Made by a program: the position numbers and the translations under genes. Under the pieces are notes generated by a model that saw nothing but the letters and a program-made list of their open reading frames with translations, made no database searches and was not told the DNA's origin. A DNA stretch of 64,000 bases, taken from contig NZ_RBXB01000001.1 of NCBI RefSeq assembly GCF_003634775.1, positions 1 to 64,000 on the forward strand, given 5' to 3'. This DNA is from Chryseobacterium defluvii (GTDB taxonomy: Bacteria; Bacteroidota; Bacteroidia; Flavobacteriales; Weeksellaceae). The number at the start of each line of letters is the position of its first letter. The stretch's first letter is position 1. Positions 8,255 to 16,857 of this stretch are shown piece after piece.

Positions 8255-9481
8255 TTAGTTTTTTACTAAAATAGTTTGAAGATCTTCCCAAAACACCGGA
8301 TAGGATTTTTCCACAACATATTCATCTTCAATATTGAGCTCTTTTATAAGACAGAACGGGGCAAAACTCATTGCCATTCTATGATCCTGATATGTTTTAA
8401 TGGAAATATTTTCTTCGGCTTCTCCGAAACTTACAGATTGAATAGTTGACTCTGTAATTTCTGTTTCAGCACCTATTTTTTTCAATTCATTATATAAGGC
8501 GAGTAGCCTGTCAGTTTCCTTTACCCTTAATGTTCCCAATCCGGAAATTTCAAATGGAATCTGAAGTGCGGAAGCGGTTACGCAAAGAGTTTGTGCAATG
8601 TCCGGGCAATTATTCATATCCAGAACGATCTTTGCCGGAAATGAAAAATTCGGATCAGGCTGTAATGTTATTTTGTGATCATCTGCTGAGAAAATGGTTT
8701 TGATTCCAAAAAAATCTTCATAAATTCTTGCAATGGCAGAATCTCCCTGAGTAGATTCCTGATAAAAACTTTTCAGATGAATGGTTTGTCTTCCTAAGGC
8801 ACAAAACGAATAAAAATAGGAAGCGGAACTCCAGTCACTTTCTACTTCATAACTCACATCCGCAGGTTCATCATGGGTTTCAAAAGGAGCTACTTTAATC
8901 GTATTTCCGTTAAAACTATTTTTAATGCCCAATCTGGTTAAAATATCCAGTGTCATTTCGATGTATGATCTTGAAGTGATTTCACCTACCAGATTAATTT
9001 CCAGGCCGTTTTCCAGTTTGCCTGCAATAAGCAACAAAGAAGTTATGAACTGACTTGAAATATTCGCAGGAACATTCACCTTACTTTTTGTGATTTTTTT
9101 TCCGGTAATTTTTAGGGGAGGAAACCCCTCGTTTTCCAGGTATTCTATATCCGCACCTAAATCCTTTAAAGCATTTACAAGATCCTTAACAGGTCTTTCC
9201 TTCATTCTTCCTGAACCGGTAAGAATGGTGGTTTTAGCATCAAAAATGGAAAAATAAGAGGTAAGGAAACGCATAGCCGTACCCGCATGGTGAATATCCA
9301 CCGTTTCTGAACTTTCAGAAAGCGCCTTTCTTAATAATTGGGTATCCTGGGAATTGGACAGATTGCCCATTTTTATACTATTGAACAAACTTTCCAAAAT
9401 CAACAAACGATTCGAAATACTTTTCGAACCGCTGATCTGTATGGTTTTGTTGTCTGCTAATTGTGATTTTTCTAGCTTCAT
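8255..9481 (-). CDS. aroA: 3-phosphoshikimate 1-carboxyvinyltransferase (EPSP synthase)
   Basis: 408 residues, a little shorter than the usual 420-440. It joins shikimate-3-phosphate and phosphoenolpyruvate in the sixth step of aromatic amino acid synthesis. Visible signatures: GSKSISNR (residues 18-25; Lys20, Ser21 and Arg25 bind substrate), AGTAMRFLT (66-74), GSGRMKERP (89-97) and the catalytic/PEP-binding KETDR motif in the C-terminal half, followed by a conserved DHRMAM. The GSKSISNR opening fits a Bacteroidota form. No other shikimate-pathway gene is nearby; the gene is embedded in a six-gene unit with unrelated neighbours (WG-repeat protein upstream by 16 bases, SDR downstream by 2 bases). 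Confidence 0.95.
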   Translation of the reverse strand: MKLEKSQLADNKTIQISGSKSISNRLLILESLFNSIKMGNLSNSQDTQLLRKALSESSETVDIHHAGTAMRFLTSYFSIFDAKTTILTGSGRMKERPVKDLVNALKDLGADIEYLENEGFPPLKITGKKITKSKVNVPANISSQFITSLLLIAGKLENGLEINLVGEITSRSYIEMTLDILTRLGIKNSFNGNTIKVAPFETHDEPADVSYEVESDWSSASYFYSFCALGRQTIHLKSFYQESTQGDSAIARIYEDFFGIKTIFSADDHKITLQPDPNFSFPAKIVLDMNNCPDIAQTLCVTASALQIPFEISGLGTLRVKETDRLLALYNELKKIGAETEITESTIQSVSFGEAEENISIKTYQDHRMAMSFAPFCLIKELNIEDEYVVEKSYPVFWEDLQTILVKN

Positions 9482-9497
9482 TTTTATATTAACTTCA

Positions 9498-10721
9498 TTA
9501 TTTATAATACATTACTCCATCTTGGTTGGCATAGCAGAACAGGTTTCCGTCCTTATCATACAACTCTACAAGATGAAAGCCGTCTTTTCCGTAATTTCTT
9601 TTTACAAGAACAGGAATCATGGGATAATCCCCTTTAAATGGGGTAAGCTTATTATCCGGTCCTGTTTCCAGAATTTTATATATTCCTCCTTTTTTTACTA
9701 CAAATACATCACAGTTTCCACAGGTAGAGTGAGAGGTCATGATCTCATCATATTCTGCCGGAATGATCCATTGTTTTTTTCGGGTATCCATATATCCTAT
9801 CTTTCCGTTTTCCTTAATAAGAGCAAAATACTCTGTTAATAATTTTTTTGAATTTACTGAAAGGACGGGAATATTATAAGGCTGTGTGTATTTTTTTGAA
9901 TTTGAAATATCTTTCATTTCTGCAATAACATGATCTGCAATCTTCACAGGGGGTTGTTTTATACCTTCCATATCATAGGTAGGCATTACGTCATAACTTC
10001 CTGATGAAGAACGAGATTGAGAAGAATAAGGGTCTAGGGACTGAATATTTTCCGTAGTCTGCTTAGCCAGCTTCCCGTTTTCAAAATTCAAAATCAACCT
10101 CTTTCCGCTGAGATCCGTCTCATAATAATCTATGGAAAAAACTGCCGGAAATTTTTCATAGTGGGTTTTAACTTCATCCGCCCCTTCAAAAAAAGTTTTA
10201 GAAACTTTTAATGTTTTAGTATTCAGTAAATACAATGAATTCTTTGCTTTCTGATCATTGGCCAGAACGAGAATTTCATTGGTAAGGGGCTTTTTTTCGT
10301 CTTCAATAAAATTAACGTATCTGAAAGACTGTTCAAAAACTTTTTGGCCACTCAAAGAATATACGTCTGTAGAGCTATAACTTGGAGATCCGTTAGACAT
10401 ATAATATTGCTGCAGATCTTTTATCCTGGTTGCAATGATAAACCCGCTGTCCATACCGAAATAATTGTAATCAGTGTCTTGTAATACGGGTTTGTTTTTA
10501 ACTATATAAGTTGTTTTAAAAACGTTGCCACTCAATTGTTTTGTTGCCGTGAATTCACCGGGGTACATCAGCACATCAATGATATCATAATTTGCGGGAA
10601 TGATTATCTTTCCGGATTCATCAGAGATCCCATACTTATTTCCTGTTCTGTAAGGAACAGTTATCTGGCAAAAATATAATATACAGGTAAAAAAGAATAT
10701 AAATGTGAGCTGTTTTTTCAT
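9498..10721 (-). CDS. Exported WG-repeat protein
   Basis: 407 residues with a signal peptide (1-19, LYFCQ). Two clear WG-type repeats are present: KYGISDESGKIIIPANYD near residues 28-45, and KIGYMDTRKKQWIIPAEYD near 305-323, with weaker copies likely between them. The middle has a low-complexity Ser patch (SSQSRSSSG). WG repeats form beta-rich binding surfaces of unknown ligand and are common in Bacteroidota. The start codon shares one base with the stop of the MazG-like gene (TAATG), so the two are translationally coupled. Confidence 0.75.
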   Translation of the reverse strand: MKKQLTFIFFFTCILYFCQITVPYRTGNKYGISDESGKIIIPANYDIIDVLMYPGEFTATKQLSGNVFKTTYIVKNKPVLQDTDYNYFGMDSGFIIATRIKDLQQYYMSNGSPSYSSTDVYSLSGQKVFEQSFRYVNFIEDEKKPLTNEILVLANDQKAKNSLYLLNTKTLKVSKTFFEGADEVKTHYEKFPAVFSIDYYETDLSGKRLILNFENGKLAKQTTENIQSLDPYSSQSRSSSGSYDVMPTYDMEGIKQPPVKIADHVIAEMKDISNSKKYTQPYNIPVLSVNSKKLLTEYFALIKENGKIGYMDTRKKQWIIPAEYDEIMTSHSTCGNCDVFVVKKGGIYKILETGPDNKLTPFKGDYPMIPVLVKRNYGKDGFHLVELYDKDGNLFCYANQDGVMYYK

Positions 10722-11047
10722 TATCTCAACTTCTCGTTGTTCTGGTGACGATCTTTGTCACGGTCAGTTTTCACTTTCATTTTTCTGTCAAATGCTTCCT
10801 GCAGATTTACTCCGGTCTGATTGGCTAAACATAAAGTAACAAATAATACATCTGCAAGTTCTTCTCCTAAATCTTTATTCTTGTCACTTTCTTTTTCACT
10901 TTGCTCTCCATATCTCCGTGCAATAATTCTGGCCACTTCGCCTACTTCCTCCGTAAGCATGGCCATATTGGTAAGCTCATTAAAATACCGGACTCCAATG
11001 GTTTTGATCCATTCGTCTACCTGCTGTTGCAAATTCGTAATTTCCAT
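10721..11047 (-). CDS. MazG-like nucleotide pyrophosphohydrolase
   Basis: 108 residues, the size of a single MazG-fold domain. The all-alpha NTP-PPase signature is complete: EExxE at residues 33-37 (EEVGE) and ExxD at 63-66 (EELAD), the acidic residues that bind magnesium. Enzymes of this type hydrolyse nucleotides to monophosphate and pyrophosphate, often as house-cleaning of aberrant (d)NTPs. It is shorter than E. coli MazG, which has two domains. The start overlaps the stop of the upstream lipoprotein gene by one base, and its own stop overlaps the next start in the same way. Confidence 0.85.
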   Translation of the reverse strand: MEITNLQQQVDEWIKTIGVRYFNELTNMAMLTEEVGEVARIIARRYGEQSEKESDKNKDLGEELADVLFVTLCLANQTGVNLQEAFDRKMKVKTDRDKDRHQNNEKLR

Positions 11048-12450
11048 TATTGATAAGCTCCAAGGGTAGGATTAGACGTTCTGGATACGTTGACGATATC
11101 AAAAGGAACCGTTCCGGCAACGGTAACATTTCCTTTATTTCTAGCAGGTGAAGTTGCTTTTACTCTTAAATTCAGGTGGGCTGTAAAATAATTAACAAAT
11201 TGCGGGTCTTCATTTTTAAAACTCTGAACCACATCTGTATGATCAAACTGGAATCCTGCATCAGAAGTATTTGAATATTTCAGCAAACAGTTTTGGATGA
11301 GAAAATTAAATAGCTGGTTAGGGGTTTGTTCAAAATTCACGGCATTATCCCTGTCGGAATAGAAAATACTGTTTCTCATATTAAGATGAAGGGCTCCCAA
11401 TTCAGTTTGCCCCGATTCATTTTTCCATTCATTGGTGGCAAAAAGGCTCAGTCTGTTTAAAGAACTCATTATTTCAGAATAATTCGCAATCGTAGAGTGG
11501 GTATAGCTATGATTACCGCCTTTAAAAATACCTATACAGGATTCTCCGCAGTTATTCATCACAAGATTATTGGCATTCACGGTAGAGTTTACGGCATAAA
11601 TACCAAATTCATAGAAAGTATGAATAAATGAGTTGGTAATAGTAGCGTTGGTTTGCTTCATTTCAAGCCCTCTCGTTCCTCCAAAAAGCCTTGCATAATT
11701 CATATTCAGTGTCGAGTTGGCTTCCATTGTAATAGAATTCCAGTTTTTAGGAATCGTATCATACTTAGGGTCGTTTCTGTCACCACGGATAACAACTTCA
11801 TCATTCAGGGCTCCATTAATATTCAGGGTGGCTCCGGATGATACTTTCATTCCACTGTTTTTATGGAAATAAACTTTAGTACCCGGCTGTATATCTAAAG
11901 TGACATTAGGATTAATAGTCAGATTTCCGTAAATGATTTTGGCCTTATTATTGGTCCAGGTGGTATGATTGCTGATAACATTAGGATTAGTCGGAGTTTC
12001 TATGAAAAATTCAGCATCCTGTACCACAGAAAATAAAGTTACATGCTGTTGTCCGGCAGGGCTAGAGAATATGATTTTATCTTCTGCAATAGCTTCAGGT
12101 CCTGAAGCTTCCGGAGCGATTTCAACGAAAATATAAAGACTGTCTTTTTTTCTTAGCGGAACATTCTGGAAATCATACCCCGGTTTTCCGTCCACATTGA
12201 TTCTGTAAAGAGATGTTGCTCCCTTTTCGAGACTGATTCTCGGGATTAAAATATCCTTATCTTCATTATTATATACTTTCACCGCATACGTTTCAGAACG
12301 GATCTGATGATACACCGTGTCGCAGAATACAGTATCCTTTGAAAAGCTTAATGACTGAGAAGGAGGGTCAAATGTAATATCATCCTTATTACATGATAGC
12401 GTTACAAGAAGCATCCAAAAGGAAAAAGCCAGTAATAATTTGAATTTCAT
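11047..12450 (-). CDS. Surface lipoprotein with right-handed beta-helix
   Basis: 467 residues. The N-terminus is a lipoprotein signal with Cys20 followed by NKDD, which fits the acidic export signal that sends Bacteroidota lipoproteins to the cell surface. Residues about 25-150 look like an Ig/Spy-type beta domain; residues about 165-430 repeat short turns rich in Asn, Thr and Ile (LTINPNVTLDIQPGTKVYF, ATITNSFIHTF, STVNANNLVMNNC), as in parallel beta-helix proteins. No catalytic carbohydrate-lyase residues can be named. It is the first gene of a six-gene unit and has a TACATTTG -7 element 24 bases upstream of the start. Confidence 0.75.
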   Translation of the reverse strand: MKFKLLLAFSFWMLLVTLSCNKDDITFDPPSQSLSFSKDTVFCDTVYHQIRSETYAVKVYNNEDKDILIPRISLEKGATSLYRINVDGKPGYDFQNVPLRKKDSLYIFVEIAPEASGPEAIAEDKIIFSSPAGQQHVTLFSVVQDAEFFIETPTNPNVISNHTTWTNNKAKIIYGNLTINPNVTLDIQPGTKVYFHKNSGMKVSSGATLNINGALNDEVVIRGDRNDPKYDTIPKNWNSITMEANSTLNMNYARLFGGTRGLEMKQTNATITNSFIHTFYEFGIYAVNSTVNANNLVMNNCGESCIGIFKGGNHSYTHSTIANYSEIMSSLNRLSLFATNEWKNESGQTELGALHLNMRNSIFYSDRDNAVNFEQTPNQLFNFLIQNCLLKYSNTSDAGFQFDHTDVVQSFKNEDPQFVNYFTAHLNLRVKATSPARNKGNVTVAGTVPFDIVNVSRTSNPTLGAYQ

Positions 12451-12474
12451 CGAAATTAAAGTTTAAACAGATTT

Positions 12475-12482
12475 CAAATGTA
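12475..12482 (-). promoter_or_regulatory. -7 element of the aroA/Omp85 unit promoter
   Basis: Minus-strand TACATTTG fits the flavobacterial TAnnTTTG consensus, 24 bases before the lipoprotein start. No clean -33 TTTG is seen. Confidence 0.5.
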
Positions 12483-12531
12483 ACGAAAATACTTTAAATT
12501 TCTTATCAATTAAAAATTATTGACTTATCGA

Positions 12532-12562
12532 TTTGGAAATTAGAAAAAATGTTGTATTTTTG
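12532..12562 (+). promoter_or_regulatory. Promoter of rpmE2 (flavobacterial consensus)
   Basis: TTTG (12532-12535), exactly 19 bases, then TATTTTTG (12555-12562): a perfect match to the Bacteroidota housekeeping promoter. Transcription should start near 12568, giving a leader of about 69 bases before L31. Confidence 0.85.
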
Positions 12563-12636
12563 CAGCCTAAAATTAGCAGAGAAATATCCATTACTATTTC
12601 GAAAGCAAAAACTTTAATTTTTTTAAAAATTGTATT

Positions 12637-12888
12637 ATGAAAAACGGAATTCACCCAGAAAATTATAGACTTGTTGTTTTCAAAGATATGAGTAACGACG
12701 AGGTGTTTCTTTGCAAATCTACTGCAGAAACTAAAGATACTATCGTATACGAAGGACAAGAGTACCCTCTAATCAAAATGGAAATCTCTTCAACGTCTCA
12801 CCCTTTCTATACTGGAAAAGTGAAGTTGGTAGACACTGCAGGTAGAGTAGATAAGTTCATGAACAAATACAAAAAATTCGCTAAGTAA
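12637..12888 (+). CDS. rpmE2: 50S ribosomal protein L31, type B
   Basis: 83 residues, the usual length for type B L31. The sequence starts [10 protein letters not shown] and has the family's conserved [10 protein letters not shown] and [11 protein letters not shown] segments. It has only one Cys and lacks the four-cysteine zinc site of type A L31, so it is the zinc-independent form; in many bacteria that form replaces the zinc form when zinc is scarce, but here it may be the only copy. It is a single-gene unit with a consensus promoter and its own terminator. Confidence 0.95.
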   Translation: MKNGIHPENYRLVVFKDMSNDEVFLCKSTAETKDTIVYEGQEYPLIKMEISSTSHPFYTGKVKLVDTAGRVDKFMNKYKKFAK

Positions 12889-12911
12889 TTTTTTGCTACT
12901 ACAACATATAA

Positions 12912-12940
12912 AGTCTTTCGGTTTCCGGAAGACTTTTTTT
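12912..12940 (+). terminator. Terminator of rpmE2
   Basis: AGTCTTtCGG, TTT loop, CCGgAAGACT (one G-T wobble), then a run of T. Confidence 0.85.
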
Positions 12941-12994
12941 ATTCTTTTAATGGAGAAATTATAAGGCAGGGTCAGAAATTAGTTTTACTATTTG

Positions 12995-13002
12995 TATTTT
13001 TG
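12995..13002 (+). promoter_or_regulatory. -7 element upstream of the GlmU-like gene
   Basis: TATTTTTG matches TAnnTTTG, 100 bases before the start codon. No -33 TTTG at the right distance, so this is a partial promoter call. A 7-base-periodic repeat lies in the resulting leader. Confidence 0.5.
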
Positions 13003-13010
13003 CTTAGATA

Positions 13011-13091
13011 GAAATTAGAAGCCAGAAGTTTGTATAAAAAATATAAAGACTTCCATCTTCTAGCTTCTGACCTCTAACCTCTAACTTCTTA
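13011..13091. repeat. Heptamer-periodic inverted repeat
   Basis: Left arm 13011-13031 reads as three heptamers (GAAATTA GAAGCCA GAAGTTT); right arm 13057-13091 as five (CTTCTAG CTTCTGA CCTCTAA CCTCTAA CTTCTTA). AGAAGCCAGAAG (13017-13028) pairs with CTTCTAGCTTCT (13057-13068) with one mismatch, so the region can fold into a hairpin with a 28-base loop. It fills the leader of the GlmU-like gene. Confidence 0.75.
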
Positions 13092-13101
13092 TACAATTAC
13101 A

Positions 13102-14262
13102 ATGCAGATCGTATTTTCAGATGCACAATATTGGGAAGATTTTCTTCCCCTTACTTTTACCCGTCCCGTTGCAGAAATGCGATGCGGAATCCTTACTTTT
13201 TCAGAAAGATGGCAGAAAATATTAGGTGAAACGGAAATTTCTTATTTCACCGAAAATTATCTGCAGGAAAAATTCAGAAGTCCTGAAGAAAAGGAAGGAC
13301 TTTTTTTAGTGCCTAATTTTATCCCGACTGAAAATGTAATTCAGCAGATCAGGGAACTCAGACAAGGAGAGGCATTGGTCTACGAAGATGAGCTCATTGC
13401 CGCCCATATCAATATGAAAGGATTTTCCTTAAGCCAGATTGAAAAAATGACAGATATTAAGGAAGAGCTGGTATTTTTTAAAACTCCAAAAGATTTATTT
13501 ACCTATAACCATAAGGCAATCGATTTTGACTTTGAGTTGCTTACCCGGGGAAGAATATCTCAGGAACTTTCCTCTACCAATGGATTTATTGGAGATAAAA
13601 AGGATTTGTTTATAGAAGAAGGAGCTTATGTAGAATTCTCCACACTCAATACAAAGACCGGAAAAATTTATATCGGTAAAAATGCAGAAGTGATGGAAGG
13701 CTGTCATCTCCGTGGCCCGATTACACTGGGAGAAAATTCCAAATTCAATTTAGGAGCTAAAATTTACGGAGCTACAACAATCGGTCCTCAATGTAAAGTC
13801 GGGGGTGAGGTCAACAATATTATTATTTTCGGCTATTCAAGCAAAGGACATGACGGGTTTATTGGAAACTCTGTGATTGGTGAATGGTGTAATTTCGGAG
13901 CAGACACCAATTCCTCGAACATGAAAAACAATTACGGAAACGTAAGATTCTGGAATTACAGAACGAAAGCATTTCAAGATACGGGATTGCAATTTGCAGG
14001 TTTAATTATGGGCGATCATTCTAAGACAGCTATTAATACCCAATTGAATACAGGAACTGTTGTGGGGGTAGCTTCTAATATTTTTAAAGAAGGCTTTCCT
14101 CCGAATCTTGTGGAGAATTTTTCTTGGGGCGGATTTAAAGATGATGAAAGGTTTAAGCTGGATAAAGCCTACGAAGTAGCAGAAAGAGCTATGGCAAGAA
14201 GAAATGTGGCTTTAACGGATGAAGATAAAGCGATCTTAAAACATATTTTTGATACGTATTAA
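13102..14262 (+). CDS. GlmU-like putative nucleotidyltransferase/acyltransferase
   Basis: 386 residues. The C-terminal half (about 190-320) is a left-handed beta-helix with hexapeptide turns (IYIGKNAEVMEGCHL, ITLGENSKFNLGAKI, FIGNSVIGEWCNFGADTN). The N-terminal half corresponds to the sugar nucleotidyltransferase domain but begins MQIVFSDAQYWEDFLPLTF and lacks the LAAGxGTRM pyrophosphorylase loop, so activity of that half is uncertain. This two-domain family is widespread in Bacteroidota and annotated as GlmU-like; a role in making or modifying nucleotide sugars is likely but unproven. It is transcribed alone: repeat-filled leader upstream, terminator downstream. Confidence 0.8.
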   Translation: MQIVFSDAQYWEDFLPLTFTRPVAEMRCGILTFSERWQKILGETEISYFTENYLQEKFRSPEEKEGLFLVPNFIPTENVIQQIRELRQGEALVYEDELIAAHINMKGFSLSQIEKMTDIKEELVFFKTPKDLFTYNHKAIDFDFELLTRGRISQELSSTNGFIGDKKDLFIEEGAYVEFSTLNTKTGKIYIGKNAEVMEGCHLRGPITLGENSKFNLGAKIYGATTIGPQCKVGGEVNNIIIFGYSSKGHDGFIGNSVIGEWCNFGADTNSSNMKNNYGNVRFWNYRTKAFQDTGLQFAGLIMGDHSKTAINTQLNTGTVVGVASNIFKEGFPPNLVENFSWGGFKDDERFKLDKAYEVAERAMARRNVALTDEDKAILKHIFDTY

Positions 14263-14276
14263 GTATAATATAAATG

Positions 14277-14303
14277 AACTTCAAAATTTTTTGAAGTTTT
14301 TTT
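14277..14303 (+). terminator. Terminator of the GlmU-like gene
   Basis: AACTTCAAAA and TTTTGAAGTT form a 10-bp stem followed by T residues, 14 bases after the stop codon. Confidence 0.7.
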
Positions 14304-14360
14304 ATTTCCGGATGTAATGGATTTCATTTTTTAATTGTCTTATTAATAGAAACAAAACTT

Positions 14361-14870
14361 ATGACCCAAGAGACCTTTAAGAATACGGTGTTTATTCTCA
14401 AAAATGAGATGTATCGTTTTGCGAAAAGGTTCGTTATGAGCAGTGATGAAGCAGAAGATGTTGTGCAGGACCTTATGATTAAGTTTTGGCAGAAAAAAGA
14501 TGAGCTGGAACAATTCGGGAATTTAAAATCCTATGCGTTGAAAGCCGTCCGGAACGAATGCCTGAACAGGCTGAAGCACCACGATGTAAAATTAGGCTTT
14601 GCAGATATGCAGCTACATCGGTCTGAGCTGTACAGCATGGAAGTCAATAATCTTAAAGAACAGATTATCGGTTTTATCAACCAGCTTCCTGAGAAACAAA
14701 GAATGGTCATCCATTTGAAAGATGTAGAAGAATATGAAGTGTCGGAAATTTCTGAACTTCTGGAAATGGAAGAAAACGCAGTAAGGGTAAACCTTATGCG
14801 GGCAAGACAAAAAGTAAAAGAACAAATTTCACAACTGATGAGCTATGAACAAAGATCAATTTCAAAATAA
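14361..14870 (+). CDS. ECF-type RNA polymerase sigma factor
   Basis: 169 residues. Region 2 (about 20-85) includes DEAEDVVQDLMIKFW, the helix that opens the -10 region; region 4 (about 110-160) includes LPEKQRMVIHLKDVEEY and a helix-turn-helix ending VRVNLMRARQKVKEQ. No other domains, as in group 4 sigma factors. Its last 26 bases overlap the start of the next gene, which encodes a one-TM protein of the anti-sigma type, so the pair is likely co-regulated. The set of promoters it reads is unknown; the two DUF4252 genes behind it are natural candidates as part of the same unit. Confidence 0.95.
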   Translation: MTQETFKNTVFILKNEMYRFAKRFVMSSDEAEDVVQDLMIKFWQKKDELEQFGNLKSYALKAVRNECLNRLKHHDVKLGFADMQLHRSELYSMEVNNLKEQIIGFINQLPEKQRMVIHLKDVEEYEVSEISELLEMEENAVRVNLMRARQKVKEQISQLMSYEQRSISK

Positions 14871-15507
14871 ATACGATGAAATCTTCCAGACTTTAAAGGA
14901 AGATAAAATGGATTGGGATTTTGAAGATTTTCTTCAAAAAGCTGAAGGCAAAAATGAAAATGCAAAAATAATCCCTCTCGAAAAGAAACAACCGTCATTC
15001 CCGAAATGGTTCTGGATGGCTGCAGGTTTCATATTAATCTTTAGTGTAGGTTTCCTTTTTAACTATAATAATCAGGAGACAGATGGTAATGATCGGGCAA
15101 AACTGGTTCAGACTGAAGTTTTAAAACAAAAAAATGATTTCATCAACGAAAATCATACACTTCAGAACCAGGTAGCCGTCAATCATACAGATTCTATTTC
15201 CGGGGCCAGGAAAGATTCCATTTTCGAAGATAAGGCTATGGCGGAAAAAGATGTTTTAGATGAGATCCTTCCCAAAAGAGGAAGACTGAAAAAAGAAGCC
15301 AAACCAAGATTTGTGGATAATTCTTCCTATAAAAATAAAATTTCTACGGATTCTACAGGTTATAAAGACTCTTATGTTATTGTAAACGGAAAGAGGATCG
15401 ATAACGTGGAAGAAGCTATTAATGTAACTAAATATTCATTCCAGATATTGGCCAACAACGTTAGTGAAACACTGGCACAACCTAAAGTAATGAATGACGA
15501 TTATTAA
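14845..15507 (+). CDS. Probable anti-sigma factor (single-pass membrane protein)
   Basis: 220 residues. An acidic cytoplasmic head (1-50; MDWDFEDFLQKAEG) precedes one transmembrane helix at about 54-73 (FPKWFWMAAGFILIFSVGFL), then a charged periplasmic tail rich in Lys, Asp and Asn. The topology, N-in with a short head, and the 26-base overlap with the ECF sigma gene fit an anti-sigma factor. The zinc motif HxxxCxxC of ZAS anti-sigma factors is absent. Assignment rests on context and topology. Confidence 0.7.
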   Translation: MNKDQFQNKYDEIFQTLKEDKMDWDFEDFLQKAEGKNENAKIIPLEKKQPSFPKWFWMAAGFILIFSVGFLFNYNNQETDGNDRAKLVQTEVLKQKNDFINENHTLQNQVAVNHTDSISGARKDSIFEDKAMAEKDVLDEILPKRGRLKKEAKPRFVDNSSYKNKISTDSTGYKDSYVIVNGKRIDNVEEAINVTKYSFQILANNVSETLAQPKVMNDDY

Positions 15508-15564
15508 AATAAAGATGCTCCTGATCAGGCACTAATAATCAAACTAAACAATTAAAATTGACTC

Positions 15565-16845
15565 ATGAAAAAAACACTGATAATATTCGCACTTGCCTTC
15601 TCACATTTTTTTAATATGTATGGGCAGGAAGACAAATTTGATAAGCTTTTTGACAAGTATCAGGAAGTAGAAGGAGTAACCTCTATTAAAATTGCAAAAC
15701 CGATGTTCGGAATGCTGAGCAGCCTGAATATTGATGATTCCCAGCTTGATCAGATCAAACCGTTTTTATCAAAAATTAATGGATTGAAGGTTTTGATCAC
15801 GGAAAGCCCGGAAGATGCCAACAGTGCAGATGCTCTGAAAGTCCAGAGTAACCTTTCGCAACTAAGTAAAGATATTTCTTCGTATCTGAAAAATCTTAAT
15901 TACAGCGAAATTATGACGGTAAATAATTCCGGTGCTAAAATAAAATTTCTTTCCTCAAAGGCAATTGACGGAATGGTTGATGATCTCCTGTTAAGTATAA
16001 ATGCAGGCGGAGGAGAAAATATTCTGGTAAAACTGGACGGGAAACTTTCAATGGATGATGTCAATAAGATCATCAATTCCAGTGAAACCAAAAATAATCC
16101 GACAAGTAATACAAGAAGTAATCTGACATCTGAAAATACATCTTCCTATTTGAGCGGTGAATCCAGAAATGTAGGTGAGTTCTCAGGAATTCAGGTGAGC
16201 ACAGGCGTGAGCGTGGTTTTTAAACAGGAAAGTCCTACGAATGTAAAAGTAATTGCTGATGCGGACAAGCTGCAATATGTAATTACCAAAGTGGAAAGCG
16301 GAGTTTTGAAAGTATATGTGGATAACAAAGGAACAAAAAACTTAAAATTCAAGAATTTAAGTGTAAATGTTTCTTCTCCAAAAATGAATAATATCAAAAT
16401 TTCATCCGGATCAAGCTTTACGACTGTGAATTCTGTGAATGAGAACGATCTGGTTCTGGATGCTTCATCGGGAGGAATAATTAAAGGGAAATTTAATATC
16501 TCTCGGAATACCCGGGTTGAAGCTACATCAGGGGCTGTTGTCAAAGCGAATATGAATGTTAAAGATATTGTTGTGAAAGGCTCAAGCGGATCCAATACAA
16601 CTATTGAAGGTCAAGCCGGTACGGCAGTATTCGATATCAACAGCGGCGCACTTTGTAAAGCGGATCAATTAAAAGTAAATAATGCTGAAGCGGAATCTAC
16701 TTCCGGGGGAAATCTTTCAGTGAACGTAGTAGATAAGTTTAAAGCGAAAGCTTCATCGGGAGGAGTGATAAAATATAAAGGAAATCCTGAAATTGATTCT
16801 GATATCAGTAAAGTTTCAGGGGGAAGCTTAAAACCCATCAACTAA
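15565..16845 (+). CDS. DUF4252-GIN (DUF2807) fusion protein, exported
   Basis: 426 residues with a signal peptide (1-20, FNMYGQ). Residues about 20-165 match DUF4252 (FDKYQEVEGVTSIKIAKPMF; LKVLITESPED). A Ser/Asn/Thr-rich linker (about 175-195) leads to a GIN/DUF2807 head domain (about 200-415), a right-handed beta-solenoid with repeated Ser-Ser-Gly-Gly turns (DASSGGIIKGKF, EATSGAVVKANM, KASSGGVIKYKG). DUF2807 is described as a putative adhesin-like head domain. DUF4252 and GIN are usually in separate proteins. It is the third gene of the sigma-factor cluster, 57 bases after the anti-sigma gene. Confidence 0.8.
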   Translation: MKKTLIIFALAFSHFFNMYGQEDKFDKLFDKYQEVEGVTSIKIAKPMFGMLSSLNIDDSQLDQIKPFLSKINGLKVLITESPEDANSADALKVQSNLSQLSKDISSYLKNLNYSEIMTVNNSGAKIKFLSSKAIDGMVDDLLLSINAGGGENILVKLDGKLSMDDVNKIINSSETKNNPTSNTRSNLTSENTSSYLSGESRNVGEFSGIQVSTGVSVVFKQESPTNVKVIADADKLQYVITKVESGVLKVYVDNKGTKNLKFKNLSVNVSSPKMNNIKISSGSSFTTVNSVNENDLVLDASSGGIIKGKFNISRNTRVEATSGAVVKANMNVKDIVVKGSSGSNTTIEGQAGTAVFDINSGALCKADQLKVNNAEAESTSGGNLSVNVVDKFKAKASSGGVIKYKGNPEIDSDISKVSGGSLKPIN

Positions 16846-16857
16846 AAATTAATAGCC

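Noticed and set aside
8253-8291. Longer start for the SDR gene
   Set aside because: Would overlap aroA by 37 bases and add residues in front of the Rossmann strand; the ATG at 8252 fits both fold and spacing.
12517-12759. Minus-strand open frame over rpmE2
   Set aside because: Antisense to the well-supported L31 gene and its promoter.
16191-16595. Minus-strand open frame of 134 residues
   Set aside because: Antisense to the GIN domain; Phe/Leu/Thr-rich composition typical of a shadow.
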